DNA of 64,000 nucleotides from JAPOUP01 sp965199865 (lineage in GTDB: Bacteria > Pseudomonadota > Alphaproteobacteria > Rhodobacterales > Rhodobacteraceae): assembly GCA_965199865.1 (NCBI GenBank), contig CBDATU010000011.1, positions 124,001 through 188,000 of the forward strand, in the 5' to 3' direction. The notes under the pieces were generated by a model, which saw nothing but the letters and a program-made list of their open reading frames with translations, was not told where the DNA came from and searched no databases. Positions 52,901 to 61,600 of this stretch are shown here, one piece after another. Numbering within the stretch: the first letter of the stretch is position 1; the number at the start of each line of letters is the position of its first letter. The translations under genes were made by a program, and so were the position numbers.

Positions 52901-55680
52901 CGGCGGGCAAGCCGCCAGGGACCTGGGTGATCGCGGCCAGGGATCCCGGCCTTCGCGAGCCGCTAGCCGATGCGCTGGCGGCGGGTGGGCAGTCGGTTGT
53001 TCTGGTCTGTCTGGACGATGTTCCGCCAGAGTCGGGGAGTTCAGGGCCGCATCGGGTTTCCCTGGCACCTGAGCGGCGTGGGGACTGGCGCGAGCTGTTC
53101 TCCGGACTTCCGACCGAGCCGCCTTTACGGGGTGTCGTTCACCTTGCCTCAACCACTGAATCCTGCGGTCACGATGTCGCGGCGGCGGCAACGGCGAACC
53201 TCATTGACGCGCTGTCCCTGGTCCAGGGAATCGAGGATGCGGGCGTTACCCCTTCGGCCGGTACCTGGTTCGTGGGATGCGGTGCGGATACCGGATCGGT
53301 GGACGGTCTCGTGGGATCGGTCCTTCTGGGCCTGGTCCGCACGATCATGCTTGAAGCGCCACATCTGGGTGCCCGGTCGGTCGATCTCGACCGGGAGGTG
53401 CCGGAGGCCATCGGACGGCTGGTCGGGGAACTGCTCCGCCCTGACCGCGAGACGGCGGTAGTCTGGCGCGACGGGGAGCGGCTGGTCCCGCGGCTGGAAA
53501 GGATGACCCGCCCGCGCCTGCCGACGGCTGGTGCCTGGCAGCTCGAGGCCGATCGGTGGGGTACCCTCGACAGCCTTCGTTTCGCTTCCCGGCCGCAGGT
53601 GGTCCCTGGGGAAGGAGAGGTCCGGGTGGGCGTGGAGGCAGCGGGGCTCAACTTTCATGATGTCCTGGCAGCCACCGGTCTGGTTGACGCCGGATCACCA
53701 CTCGGCGGCGAACTATGTGGTCGGGTTCTCGAAGCAGGGCCTGGTGTAGAGGATCTGGCGGTGGGAGACCGTGTCGTTGGCTTCGCCGCTCCCGCCTTCG
53801 CGTCCGAAGCCGTCACCTCCGCCAGTCTTCTTGCCCCTGCGCCCGTCGGAGTGCCGTCGGCGGCCCTGGCGGCGATGCCGACCGTCTTTGTTACCGCGTC
53901 CCTGGCCTTTCAGCGTGCCGGTCTCAAAGCCGGACAGCGGGTTCTGGTACATGCGGCGGCAGGCGGGGTCGGACACGCGGCGATCCAGCTGGCACATGGG
54001 CTCGGAGCAGAGGTCATTGCGACTGCGAGTGCTGGCAAGCGGGATCATGTGCGCTCGTTTGGCGTTACCCATGTGTTCGACAGCCGTAGCACGCGGTTCG
54101 GGGCCGATATTCTGGCGGTGACCGAAGGCGCTGGAGTCGACCTGGTCCTTAACAGCCTGACAGGAGAAGGGTTCATTGAGGCGAGTCTCTCATGCCTCGC
54201 GCCGGGAGGATGTTTCGTGGAGATATCGAAGCGGGGCGTCTGGAGCTCGGTCGAGATGGAGGCGGCGCGCCCGGACGTGGGCTACCATGTACTGGCGGTG
54301 GACGGGATGCTGCGGTCGCGGCCGGAGGAGGTCGGTGCGGTGTTCCGCGACATCATGGACCGTCTCGCCGCTGGCGGGGCCGCTCCGCTCCCCTACCGTG
54401 CCTGGCCGATATCCGAGGCCGCGGCACCGATGTCCCTCATGCAGCGCGGCGGGCATGTCGGCAAGCTGGTCCTGACCACCCCGGTCGGCGGGCGGATCGC
54501 CGGAACATGGCTGGTCACCGGTGGCCTTGGAGGCCTCGGCCCCGAGGTCGCGGACTGGCTGGCCGAGCATGGAGCGGAAACAATTGTCCTGAACGGGCGA
54601 CGGCCGCCGGATCCGGACCGGCTGAAGGCGATTGCCAGGGCATCTGATCGTGGTGCGCGTGTTGAGGTCGAACTGGCGGACATTTCCGACCCGGCGGCGG
54701 TCGACGCGTTGCTGCGCCGGATCGCCGGATCGTTTCCGCCGCTGCAGGGGATCGTTCACGCCGCCGGCTCGCTGGCCGACGGAACCCTGGCGGGTCTGGA
54801 CCGCAGCGATGTGGAGGAGGTCATGGCCGCGAAGGTACGTGGGGCATGGAATCTGCACCTTGCGACGGCGGGTACCGACCTTGAGGCTTTCTTACTGTTC
54901 TCGAGCGTGGCCGGAGTGATGGGCAGCGCCGGCCAGGCGAACTACGCGGCGGCCAACGCGTTTCTCGACCGGCTCGCAGTCCACCGGCGGTCTCTGGGTC
55001 TGCCAGGTCAGGCCATCGCCTGGGGGGCATGGTCGTCCGAGGGCATGGCGGCGCGGAAGCGGGAGCGGATGGCGGAGAGACTGGAGGCGACGGGAAGCGG
55101 ATGGCTCACGCCACGCCAGGGGCGCGCCGCTCTCCACCGTCTGCTGCGGGAGGGGTCGGCTCACTGCATGGTCGCCCCGGTCGACTGGCGGCGTGTCGCG
55201 GCGATCCGGACTGGCGATCCGCTGCTCGACGGGATCGTCCCGGCGGCGGCGGACGATGATGGGGACAGCGCGCAGCTGGTGACCCGGCTCGCCGAAACCC
55301 AGGCCGATGAGCGGCAGGATCTGCTCGAAACGTTCCTGCGTCAGGAGCTACAGAGCGTTCTGCAACTGCCGGACCTGCCGGCGTCGAAGATCGGTTTCTT
55401 CGATCTCGGGATGGACTCACTGATGGCGATCGAGCTGCGGAACAGGCTCAACCGGGCTTTCGATGGCGTGTTTACGGCCTCGACCACGATCGCCTTCGAC
55501 CATCCGAATGCCCGGAGCCTTGCCGCTCACATTCTGCAGGTGCTAGACTTGGCAGAGCCACCGGACGACGAGCTGGGAGAAACCGGGAAGCTGACCAGAG
55601 CCCGGTACCATGGCGGGGAGCCGTTCGACGACGACCTCCTGGCTGAAGTGGAGGCGGTACTGCGTGACGACGGTGAATGA
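41374..55680 (+). CDS. Type I modular PKS: cMT-KR-ACP of module 1, modules 2 and 3
   Basis: A 4768-codon frame, open from 41329, with no ribosome binding site before its first ATG; it is best read as the continuation of the preceding frame. Order: C-methyltransferase (SAM motif LEVGGGTGATT near residue 100), KR, ACP (Ser809); KS (Cys1033), AT (Ser1489), DH, KR (Tyr2423), ACP (Ser2582); KS (Cys2805), AT (Ser3270), DH (His3566), ER (about 4053-4370), KR (Tyr4524), ACP (Ser4682). The tail is acidic (EPFDDDLLAEVEAVLRDDGE) and suits docking to the next protein, whose GTG start overlaps this stop by eight bases. With the frameshift repaired the polypeptide would be near 6080 residues. It makes a partly reduced, methylated chain; product unknown. 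Confidence 0.92.
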   Translation: MEDVTQSADPADPNEMAARLASDYPFGRSEIGLLQRCGSALAEVLQGQTQPLELLFGDDRFGAAALYREAPAALAANRLLADTVATLVDTLPEGRILRILEVGGGTGATTEMVLEGLPSGRFSYQFTDVSAAFLEPARKRFAAHPLAYGVLDIERDPVEQGFAAHGFDLVIAAQVLHATRDLTESLDHCRRLLSPSGSLVLLEGLRRQAWLDLTFGLLDGWWRFADIWRRDGALVDATVWKRALAGSGFGEAEILPTGFNGNDQATQGVVLARNSESVSEVPGLWVIAAQRSEVVQRLAVTLAAHSQTIILAGADASPEAQESSIRSAPLDVTRREAWKALFEDLPNDIPFRGVVCLATPASDGVETADTATEKLDLLAMALALTQGLDDAGAAPAAGVWFATLNGLVVADEVAPGLSGSAWWGFARTIALEAPQLGVRLVDLEQSDASREIRLIRELLHPDRETAVAWRGGQRFVARLVRGMSSEQTALETGQLQPNGAWLITGGLGALGLLAADWLGGRGVGTIVLNGRRPPSESAESRIEALRSRGVEVRIELADATDTVELDRIIASIDAGPHPLAGIIHCAGVLADGAFTNLDRERFERVLRPKVFPAWHLHEATRDRKLDLFLMFSSAVGTLGNPGQSSHGAANVFLDQLAAHRRALGLPGQSIAWGAWSDIGSAAKQRGRIGDQLDAAGIGWITPQQGTRLFDTLVDTNPATCVAAAMDWPAAARAHPGPVPPFLEEVMPSSEVPEQTTTGTSDLLSQLEGVETDKRERLMTAFIQGEVRAVLQLPDLPSPTTGFFDLGMDSLMAVEFRNRLKHAFRGSWAVPSTVVFDYPNATVLARHALKQLTLGDRVAVRRISTRRMTDDSRIAVIGVACRFPGADSVDAFWNRLDAGADLVTEAPADRPFRVDGPGTLPKLGGFVHDLDRFDASFFGIAPAEAELLDPQQRMLLETSWHALEDAGIDPESLRESRTGVFIGISTADYRELAAAGTAADSFYVTTGTSASTAIGRVAFTLGLQGPVMALDTACSSSLVAVHQAALALRQGDTGLALVGGVNAILTSITTRSFFGGGILSPDGSCKTFDAAANGYVRGEGCGLLVLKRLADAERDGDRIRAVILGSSVNHDGASAGLTTPNGPAQERVISEALEQAGIEPAAVDYLEAHGTGTELGDPIEVQAAAAVYGQDRATDQPLLIGSVKTNFGHLEAAAGAAGLIKVLLAMEHGRIPQHLHFNTPNPHIEWDSLPVRVTGKAMAWPMNDGVPPRAGVSSFGFSGTNAHVILEGCPAVLNQAEPVAVEPETVPRHHRLLPLSARSENAVRALAKSWLSWLEQPEQADRLADREFLADLSWTAATGRRHFGHRAGFVFADRLKLRSGLAEVVDGIPVRVARERQRVAFLVTGQGSQWPGMGRDLYDSEPVARDVFDQCEAAFRELRGESLLDAMFGLTEVDLTETSWTQPALYALACALAAQWAELGVKPTAVLGHSVGELAAAHIAGVVPLADGMRFAAQRGALMGRLPPGGAMAAVFAGEDRVVKVLADLPNLSIAADNGSHLVVSGPAMAIESLAGALKSSGVAVRRLETSCGFHSALMDPILEELTELGDRLATKAPSVPLVSNVTGRVLTEPPDGAYWHRHARERVAFAAGVRTLAELDADLVVEIGPRPILGPLAERLWPSQTGSDPAFIASLEGPTGDGFAAAACRAWTESADIALDSLFTGEGRSRMSVPNYPFERQRYWTAPAPRLQPVVGHPFLGARSDSASGETTFEREISSTDPDWIGDHRVYGRVVVLAAFHGALATAAAVEVGMGPAVEVSALQLHAPLILEEGRTADLQVVLGSEDGERKRDYAAYSRPDTASPWLLHARGRLASATARGTPWPEAMEHVARLTPADAETVYSRVAEAGVDYGPSLRRVETFWLGDCEAVADIRLPNAMREEGTVVHPAQLDGCFHAAAAAILERYGPSIHLPFGWDRLHLAGELPERLLCRATVDGNIETGETLTAELRFYGFDGSYVGEVTGFTMKRATRRSLLSTRIEDLFHTVAWREHPGAAGGGTAAAQVPGRWIIMYDRNGVAIELAQRLAGCGQQVIAVGQFPEPVAPGVEVVELATDRREEWRAFLKDLPADPPLRGVIHMAALDGEVSDHADTVMAAASHRVWSTALALVQALREVGVVPTEGLWFVTRGGQVVDGGTCEGLHGAPLWGLAPTVALEVSRLRPRLLDLDPAGGPDIPVEEFLTPDSETRVAWRDGVRNVARLVRNPPGPMDDAGTLGLRGACLVTGGFGALGIQVAVWLADQGAEEIILNGRSDPGEAVQETINTLRARGIEVRIEIADLADGNAVRDLMKRVDAGPRPLTGIIHCAGALADALLEQQDEAGFAQAIGAKMLGAWRLHLATQNRPLDFFVMFSSVVGTLGNYGQANYAAANAFLDQLARHRQALGLAGQAIAWGPWSGNGMAEEHRERVAGQIAQAGFSWLTVEQGLAALDRTLRRGTASEFVAGVDWPAAIAGMDASPAFLEELLPREATPARPASDLVEHLRRTSPDTREAALEAFLEEQLQAMLHLPEPPSPTTGFFDLGIDSLQAIEFRGRLNRALAGEFDAPSTVMFDFPDIRSLAHYLIEALDLAEALPIVPTQVPALPRDDRIAIVGIACRFPGGEDLDGFRRGLERGMQPIGPVPERVGSAGGPAVDGRQGAFLDRIDHFDAQFFRIAPVEATLLDPQQRLLLEASWHALEDAGIDPGRLRGSRTGVFAGITTNDYRELVALSSGANSLYMTTGTSDSTAVGRIAFAFGLEGPAMAVDTACSSSLVAVHQAAAALQRGEADLALAGGANIILSAAVMEAFAEGGMLAPDGRCKTFDAAADGYVRGEGCGMLVLKRLSEAEADGDRIRGVILGSAVNQDGASAGLTVPNGPAQERVIAAALERARVKPDGIDYLEAHGTGTELGDPIEVRAAAAIYGQGRPSERPLLIGSVKTNVGHLEAAAGIAGLIKVLVAMESGTIPRHLNCTTPNPRLDWERLPVRITTEPTAWPSGMERPPRAGVSSFGFSGTNAHVILEGRPQDSDGVLRGLPVPITPPEGLAAAEDQRRYRMLPLSGRSEQAVRDLADGYRGWLTAQTASNGPPDDRQLADMAWTAATGRQHFECRAGVTFSDAAELDAGLASIAAAGPVATAVTRPRIAFLFAGQGSQWSGMGRELYECEPIARDVLDRCEAVFREVRGDSLLDAMFGHREVDLKSTDWAQPALYALECAVAALWNRIGVQPAAVLGHSVGELAAAQVAGVWSLADGMRFAARRGELMGRLPPGGAMAAVMAPKVRLVAAMADLPNLSIAADNGSHLVVSGPAADIIALSESGLTMQRLDTSHGFHSVLMEPVLDEIATLADGLSPKLPDVPLVGGVTGTPLENAPDGVYWRRQARERVAFATGVETLDRLGADLVIEIGPRPVLTSLAQSLWSADNGAEPVFVASLDQPDASEGSMAGLMAAIGRAWEVGAVDSLSSLFDGETRQRVPLPAYPFQRCRHWVDASRRGPGPGEQALLGRRTDLASGEVIFERDLSAGEPEWLAEHRVFGQPVAPGALWGSLALAAAREVAITSPQVEEFQIHAPLLLPDGDGAQRIQIVLGSSGPAGERSISIHSRALEDSGWTLHAEGCLTQLTGIGGEGPDAPGTLETVDVVGHYETLAALGVEYGPVFRRLDRLRKGAGEAVADLSPPVGRSVAQMGIHPALLDGVFQTVAAAGGMTEVLYLPFGWECIQIGTGLPEHMTCHVRLRGVGTLLQEDAPETIVADIRLTDDHGATVGLVSGFTARRASRAQLFAAIDHIDGLLCTPVWRPCPPAISEEVAAAGKPPGTWVIAARDPGLREPLADALAAGGQSVVLVCLDDVPPESGSSGPHRVSLAPERRGDWRELFSGLPTEPPLRGVVHLASTTESCGHDVAAAATANLIDALSLVQGIEDAGVTPSAGTWFVGCGADTGSVDGLVGSVLLGLVRTIMLEAPHLGARSVDLDREVPEAIGRLVGELLRPDRETAVVWRDGERLVPRLERMTRPRLPTAGAWQLEADRWGTLDSLRFASRPQVVPGEGEVRVGVEAAGLNFHDVLAATGLVDAGSPLGGELCGRVLEAGPGVEDLAVGDRVVGFAAPAFASEAVTSASLLAPAPVGVPSAALAAMPTVFVTASLAFQRAGLKAGQRVLVHAAAGGVGHAAIQLAHGLGAEVIATASAGKRDHVRSFGVTHVFDSRSTRFGADILAVTEGAGVDLVLNSLTGEGFIEASLSCLAPGGCFVEISKRGVWSSVEMEAARPDVGYHVLAVDGMLRSRPEEVGAVFRDIMDRLAAGGAAPLPYRAWPISEAAAPMSLMQRGGHVGKLVLTTPVGGRIAGTWLVTGGLGGLGPEVADWLAEHGAETIVLNGRRPPDPDRLKAIARASDRGARVEVELADISDPAAVDALLRRIAGSFPPLQGIVHAAGSLADGTLAGLDRSDVEEVMAAKVRGAWNLHLATAGTDLEAFLLFSSVAGVMGSAGQANYAAANAFLDRLAVHRRSLGLPGQAIAWGAWSSEGMAARKRERMAERLEATGSGWLTPRQGRAALHRLLREGSAHCMVAPVDWRRVAAIRTGDPLLDGIVPAAADDDGDSAQLVTRLAETQADERQDLLETFLRQELQSVLQLPDLPASKIGFFDLGMDSLMAIELRNRLNRAFDGVFTASTTIAFDHPNARSLAAHILQVLDLAEPPDDELGETGKLTRARYHGGEPFDDDLLAEVEAVLRDDGE
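43981..49230 (+). other. PKS module 2: KS-AT-DH-KR-ACP
   Basis: KS with DTACSSSLVA; AT with GHSVGE and CGFH (malonyl type by the Phe); DH with HxxYG but Leu instead of the motif Pro (DHRVYGRVVVLAA, Leu codon 46750-46752) and Asp kept in HPAQLDGC; KR complete (QANYAAANAFLD) with LAD at the B-type position. Expected result is a double bond if the DH tolerates the change, otherwise a hydroxyl. Confidence 0.8.
49300..55530 (+). other. PKS module 3: KS-AT-DH-ER-KR-ACP (fully reducing)
   Basis: All catalytic motifs are intact: KS Cys, AT GHSVGE with HGFH, DH EHRVFGQPVAPG and HPALLDGVFQ, ER with GLNFHDVLAATGLV and HAAAGGVGHAA, KR with QANYAAANAFLD, and ACP FFDLGMDSLMA. Predicted to add a saturated two-carbon unit. 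Confidence 0.85.
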
Positions 55681-58600
55681 GTCCCGCGATCCCAAGGAGC
55701 TGCTGCGTCGGCTGTATCTGGAGCTTAACCGCTACAGGCAGGAGATCGACAGGCTGCGCCAGCCGATTGCCATCGTCGGCATGGCCTGCCGGTTCCCGGG
55801 CGGCGGGAACATTGCGGAATTCTGGGCTAGCCTCCTCGCTGGTCGATGCCTGTCGCAGGGTCTCCCGCCGGGTCGGGATCTGTACCGGGACGGAGTGGCG
55901 GTGGACGATACGGACGAAGTCTGTCGGCACGGTGCGTTTCTGGCTGGAATCGACAGGTTCGACGCGGAGTTTTTCCAGATCGCGCCGGTCGAAGCCCAGT
56001 ATCTGGATCCACAGCACCGGATGCTCCTGGAGACAAGCTGGCATGCGCTTGAAGAGGCGGGCATCAATCCCGATCACCTGCGCGGGCAGCGAGCCGGTGT
56101 GTATGCCGGAGTGTGCGGCAACGATTACCGCGAGCTTGTTGCCGCGAGCGACGGCGCCCGCAGCGTCTACATCGCCACTGGCACCAGCGACAGCACGGCG
56201 ATCGGACGGGTTGCGTTCGCACTCGGTCTTGAGGGCCCGGCCATTGCGATCGACACGGCATGTTCCTCGTCGCTTGTTGCCATCCACCAGGCCGTGACCG
56301 CCCTGCAGCAGGGCGAGGTCGATCTGGCCCTCGCAGGTGGAGTCAACGTCATTCTCTCCACCGGAGCAATGGATGCCTTCGATAACGGAGGCATGCTGGC
56401 TGCGGATGGGCGCTGTAAAACCTTTGACGCAGCGGCGGACGGCTATGTGCGCGGTGAGGGATGCGCCATGATAGCGCTCCGCCGACTGGCTGATGCCGAA
56501 GCGGACGGTGACCGGATCCATGCGGTCATCCGTGGCACGGCGGTCAACCAGGACGGGGCCAGCGCTGGCCTGACAGTGCCCAATGGTCCGGCCCAGGAAC
56601 GGGTGATCGCAGCGGCTCTGGCGCGGGCCGGGCTCGACCCGTCGGAGGTGGATTACCTCGAAGCGCACGGCACGGGGACCAGGCTTGGCGATCCAATCGA
56701 GATTCACGCGGCCGCAGCCGCTTACGGTAGGGATAGACCAAAGAGCAGGCCACTGCTCATTGGCTCGGTAAAAACCAATATCGGGCATCTCGAAGCGGCG
56801 GCGGGCGTTGCAGGACTGATCAAGGCGACGCTTGCTCTTGGCGAAGACCGGATCCCGCCTCATGTCAATTTCTCCGTGGCCAATCCTGCCGTCGACTGGC
56901 CGGGCTCGAAGGTCAGGGTGGTCACCGGAATCGAGGACTGGCCAGTCAATGGCGATCGACCGCCGCGGGCGGGTGTCAGCTCGTTCGGATTCTCGGGAAC
57001 CAACGCCCATCTCGTGCTCGAAGGCTACCGGCAACCGAACGTCGGACAGCCTTGCGGCGGGGTAGTAGCCGACGCCATTGAGATTCCCTTGCCAGACGGG
57101 GCGGTGGCGACCGAAAGGGGGCGGCAGGAACGGCTGCTACCCCTGTCGGGCCGCTCGGAGGCTGCGGTTCGGGCGCTGGCCGAACATTATCTCGACCGCC
57201 TCCATGAGGCTGAATCGGCGACAGTGGCGGATGATCTGGCGGATCTGGCATGGTCGGCATCCATCAGCCGCAGCCAGTTCGATGTCAGGGCAGGAATCGT
57301 GTTCCGCGATGGGACCGGCCTATCGGTTGGCCTGAAGGATATCATGATTGGCAGGACACTGGCACCAGCAGAAGCGGATGCAAAGGCGGGTTTCCTGTAT
57401 ACAGGTCAGGGAAGTCAGTGGGCTGGAATGGGCAGAACGCTCTATGAGACCGAGCCGGTGGCGCGAGGGGTCTTCGACCGGTGCGAACAGGTCATGTGCG
57501 AGACGACCGGAGAGTCCCTGCTTCAGATCATGTTTGCGCCTGAGTGCGAGGCTCTGGACAGCACGGCGTGGACGCAGCCAGCGCTCTATGCCCTGGGCTG
57601 TGCGCTGACCGCTCAGTGGAACGCCCTGGGAATTCGGCCGAAAGCGGTGCTTGGGCACAGCGTGGGCGAACTGGCCGCCGCGCAGACGGCTGGTGTGTTC
57701 TCGCTGGAGGACGGGATGCGTTTCGCGATCCATCGCGGTCGGATCATGGCGGCGGTGCCGGGTGATGGCGCCATGGCAGCGATCCATGGATCACGCAGTC
57801 GGGTGGAGACCATCATTCGGGAAGTGGATGGCCCGCTGTCGATCGCGGCAGACAACGGAACGCATGTCGTGATAAGCGGTTCGGCGATAGCGGTGGAACG
57901 GGTCTGCGATGTGCTGTTAGCTGCCGGGATGCGCACCGAAAGGCTGCGCACGAGTCATGCCTTTCACAGCGCCCTGATGGATCCGGTGCTCGACGAACTG
58001 GAGAGGATCGCACCGTCCGGAGCGGTGCCCGGACGACCACTGATCGGCAACGTGACCGGAGAGGAACTGAAGGAGACACCGGGACCGCTTTACTGGCGCC
58101 GTCAGGCCAGGCACGAGGTGGCCTTCGCCACCAGCGTGGCGCGCCTCGCCGCACACGGAATCAATGTCCTGGTCGAGATCGGTCCCCGGGCCGTATTGGG
58201 CCCGCTGGCCCGGGCGATCTGGCCAGCCGTGAACGAGCCGCCGACCGTGGTCACCAGCCTGCGTGAGCCCAAGGCTGACGGCACGGAGCCCGGATTTGCG
58301 ACTGCTGCCGGTATGGCCTGGGAAGCGGGCCTGCCCGTGCGTCTCAAGGACCTGTATACAGGTGAAAGGCGACGCCGGACCGCGCTGCCGACCTACCCGT
58401 TCCAGCGTCAGCGGCACTGGGTTGACACGGGTCGGCGCCGAGCTGCCACCCGCATGCATCCGGTCACCGGGGATCGGCATGATTCGGCCAGCGGCGAGAC
58501 GACCTTCGAACTCGGGCTCTCCGCTTCCCATCCGGCGTGGCTGGCGGATTACCGGGTGTTCGGTCGCCCCCTCGTCCCACCGCTCTTGGTGGGGGGGCTG

Positions 58601-61600
58601 GCTACGGTGGCCGGAGACGGAATGGTACTCGAGGATCTTGAGGTGCGGACGCCGTTTCCTCTCGGCATTGATGACGGCGAAGCCGCGGCGTGCTCCGTCC
58701 AGATTGTGCTGGACAGGGCGGATGGCGGAGGAAACCGGAGGGTCACGATCCACGGCCGGACGGAACAGACCGGTGCGTGGACGCTTATCGCCGAAGGACA
58801 TCTCTCGGTTGCACCCCCACTGGAGGAAAGGACCAGGACGCAGCCGGATGGGCTGGAGCGAATTGATTTGACCGAACTGCGCCGAACCGTTTTGGATCGG
58901 GGTATCGAGTGCGGTTTGGTTCTGGAGTCGATGACTTCCACATGGATAGGGGACGGTGAGACGCTGGTGCAGCTCGACCTTGCCCCCGATCCAGACGGCA
59001 CCCTGATGACCGGACCCCTGGCCCTGGAAGCCTGTGTCCAGTCGCTGGTCGCGGCTGTCCCTGGCACGGTCTGTCGGCTGCCCGTTGGCTGGAAGCGGCT
59101 GCATGTGGTGGGTACACTTCCCGAGCGGGTCTTCGGTCACGCAAGACTGATCCCGGATTCCGAACAGGATGGTCGACTGACCGCGGATATCGACCTCTTC
59201 GGTGAAGATGGCGTTCCGCTGGGACAGATCCGCGGCCTCGTCCTGCAGGAAACCAACCGATCGGCACTCCAATCCTCGACCGATGGCCTTGATGATCTCC
59301 TCTACCGGATGGATTGGCGGGAAGTACCGCAGCTTCAGGCACCCCCGCCGCCGGAGCAGGGAACCTGGATACTGAACGCTGACCAGGGTGGGGTGGCGCG
59401 GGAACTGGCTGTCCGGCTGGCGGAGAGGCAGCAGAATGTTGTGCTGGCTGGACGGATTCGCCCGGGCCCGGACGAGTCCATTCCCGGTGTGACGGCAGCG
59501 TTCCTTGAGACGGACAGGCGGGAAGCCTGGTCGGCGCTGGTGCGGAACCTGCCTGCTGACGCCCCGTTACGGGGCGTTGTCGACCTCACTGGCCTGGACT
59601 GCCATTCCGATCCGGCGCAATCGGTGGATCCTGGAAGCATGCTGGTCGACACCGGCGCTGCGGCACTGGCGCTGGTGCAGGGCCTCGACGATGCGGGAAT
59701 GGCGCCGACCGCCGGCATCCGCTTCGTCACGAAGGGAGCCCAGATCATCGGCACCGAACGGAGCCAGGGGATTGCCGGGGCGGTTCTCTGGGGATTTGCC
59801 CGGACTGTCGGGCTGGAAATGGTCCATCTCGCTCCACGGCTCGTGGATATCGATCCCGACGCTCCCGTCGACCTGGAGGTGCTGCTTGACGAAATGCTGT
59901 CGGAGAGCGACGAGACCGAGATCGCCTGGCGGAACGGGCAGCGCCTTGCCGCCCGGCTGGTGAGCTCCACAGACATGCCGCCGCGCGCCGACCTGGCACC
60001 GACTGGTGAAGGAATCTGGCTGATCACTGGTGGCCTCGGTGGACTGGGACTGGAGGTCGCGGCATGGCTGGCCGAACGGGGAGTCCGGAAGATCGTGCTG
60101 AACGTCCGCCGCGAGCCCGATGAGGCGCGGCAGGCAGCAATCGACGCGCTGGTGGCCCGGGGCATCGAGGTACGGCTTGAAGTGGCGGATGTCGCGCAGC
60201 GTGAGGCGGTCGATGCGATGCTGGAACGGATTGCACTACCGCTTGCCGGAATCATCCACTGCGCGGGTGCGACGACGGACGCCGGGCTGGGTGCCCAGGA
60301 CCGTGCCGGTCTGGAACGGGCATTGCTTGCGAAAGCGGTTGGTGCCTGGAATCTGCATCAGGCGCTCGCCGATCACGAGCCCGGCGTCTTCGTACTGTTC
60401 TCAAGCGTCGCCGGCGTCCTGGGCAACCCGGGGCAGGCGAACTACGCGGCGGCCAATGCCTTTCTCGATCAGCTCGCCAGCTGGCGTAGTGTCCAGGGCC
60501 AAGCCGGTCAGTCGATCGCCTGGGGGCCGTGGGCCGGGGCCGGGATGGCGGAGCGCAACCGGGACCGGCTCGCTGGTCGTATGGAGGCTCAGGGAATGGA
60601 CTGGATTGCCCTGCCCAGCGCTCTCGCGGTTCTCGACCGGCTCATGGGCGCGGAAGCGGCGATGACGCTGGCCGTGTCGATGGACTGGCTGGCGCTGGTC
60701 CGTCAACAGCCGAGCCTGACGCCCCTGCTCGGGACTCTGCTACCCGCCTCGACGGCGGGAACCGAAATCCGGGCTGGGCGGGGCGGTCTCGCCATCCGGC
60801 TGCGGGAAAGTGCCCCGGGTGACCGTGAGGCGCTTCTCGTCAGGGTTCTCTCCGACGAGCTGCAGGCGGTTCTGATGCTGCCGTCGGCCCCGCCGCCCTC
60901 GACCGGATTCTTCGAGCTCGGCATGGACTCGCTGACGGCAACAGAGCTGCGCAACCGCCTGAACCGGGTTCTATTGGGAAGCTACGTCGTTCCGGCGACG
61001 ATTGCCTTCGACTATCCGAACGTAGCTAGTCTGGCCCGGCATCTGGCTGAAGAACTGGGGGAGACACCACGCGCCGTGGAGGCACCGCTCCTGCTGGAGA
61101 GGGCTGGGCCAATCGCCATCGTCGGTATGGCGTGCCGCTTTCCGGGGGGCGACGGATTGGACGGCTTCCGCTCCCTGCTGAGCGCCGGCGACAGCGCCAT
61201 CGGCCCGCCACCGCCCGACCGAACCGCGGGGGAGCGCGAAGGGGCCGGACAGCGGGCGGGCGGATTTCTCGAGGCGATAGACCTGTTCGATGCCGAATTC
61301 TTCCGGATCGCACCGGTCGAGGCGAAGCTGCTTGATCCCCAGCAGCGGCTGCTGCTGGAGACCAGCTGGCATGCTCTTGAGGATGCGGGGATGGATCCTG
61401 GCTCCCTGCGTGGCAGCCGGACCGGGGTCTATGCGGGCATCAGCATGAGCGACTACCGCGATCTTCTGGTCGCCGGTTCGGGGACCGTAGGGCTCCACTC
61501 CGCAACCGGCACCAGCGCCAGCACGGCGATCGGCCGGATCGCCTATACACTGGGTCTTGAAGGTCCGGCGATGGCGATCGACACCGCCTGCTCGTCCTCT

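Noticed and set aside
55677..56297. ATG at the stop of the first PKS gene, giving a 206-codon plus-strand frame
   Set aside because: The ATGA overlap looks attractive, but this frame yields no PKS motifs. The KS frame begins at GTG 55673.
57917..59272. 451-codon minus-strand frame inside the second PKS gene
   Set aside because: Complement of the AT-DH coding region; high-GC antisense frame without homologous motifs. Several similar frames (for example 42162-43199, 49882-50940) were left out for the same reason.
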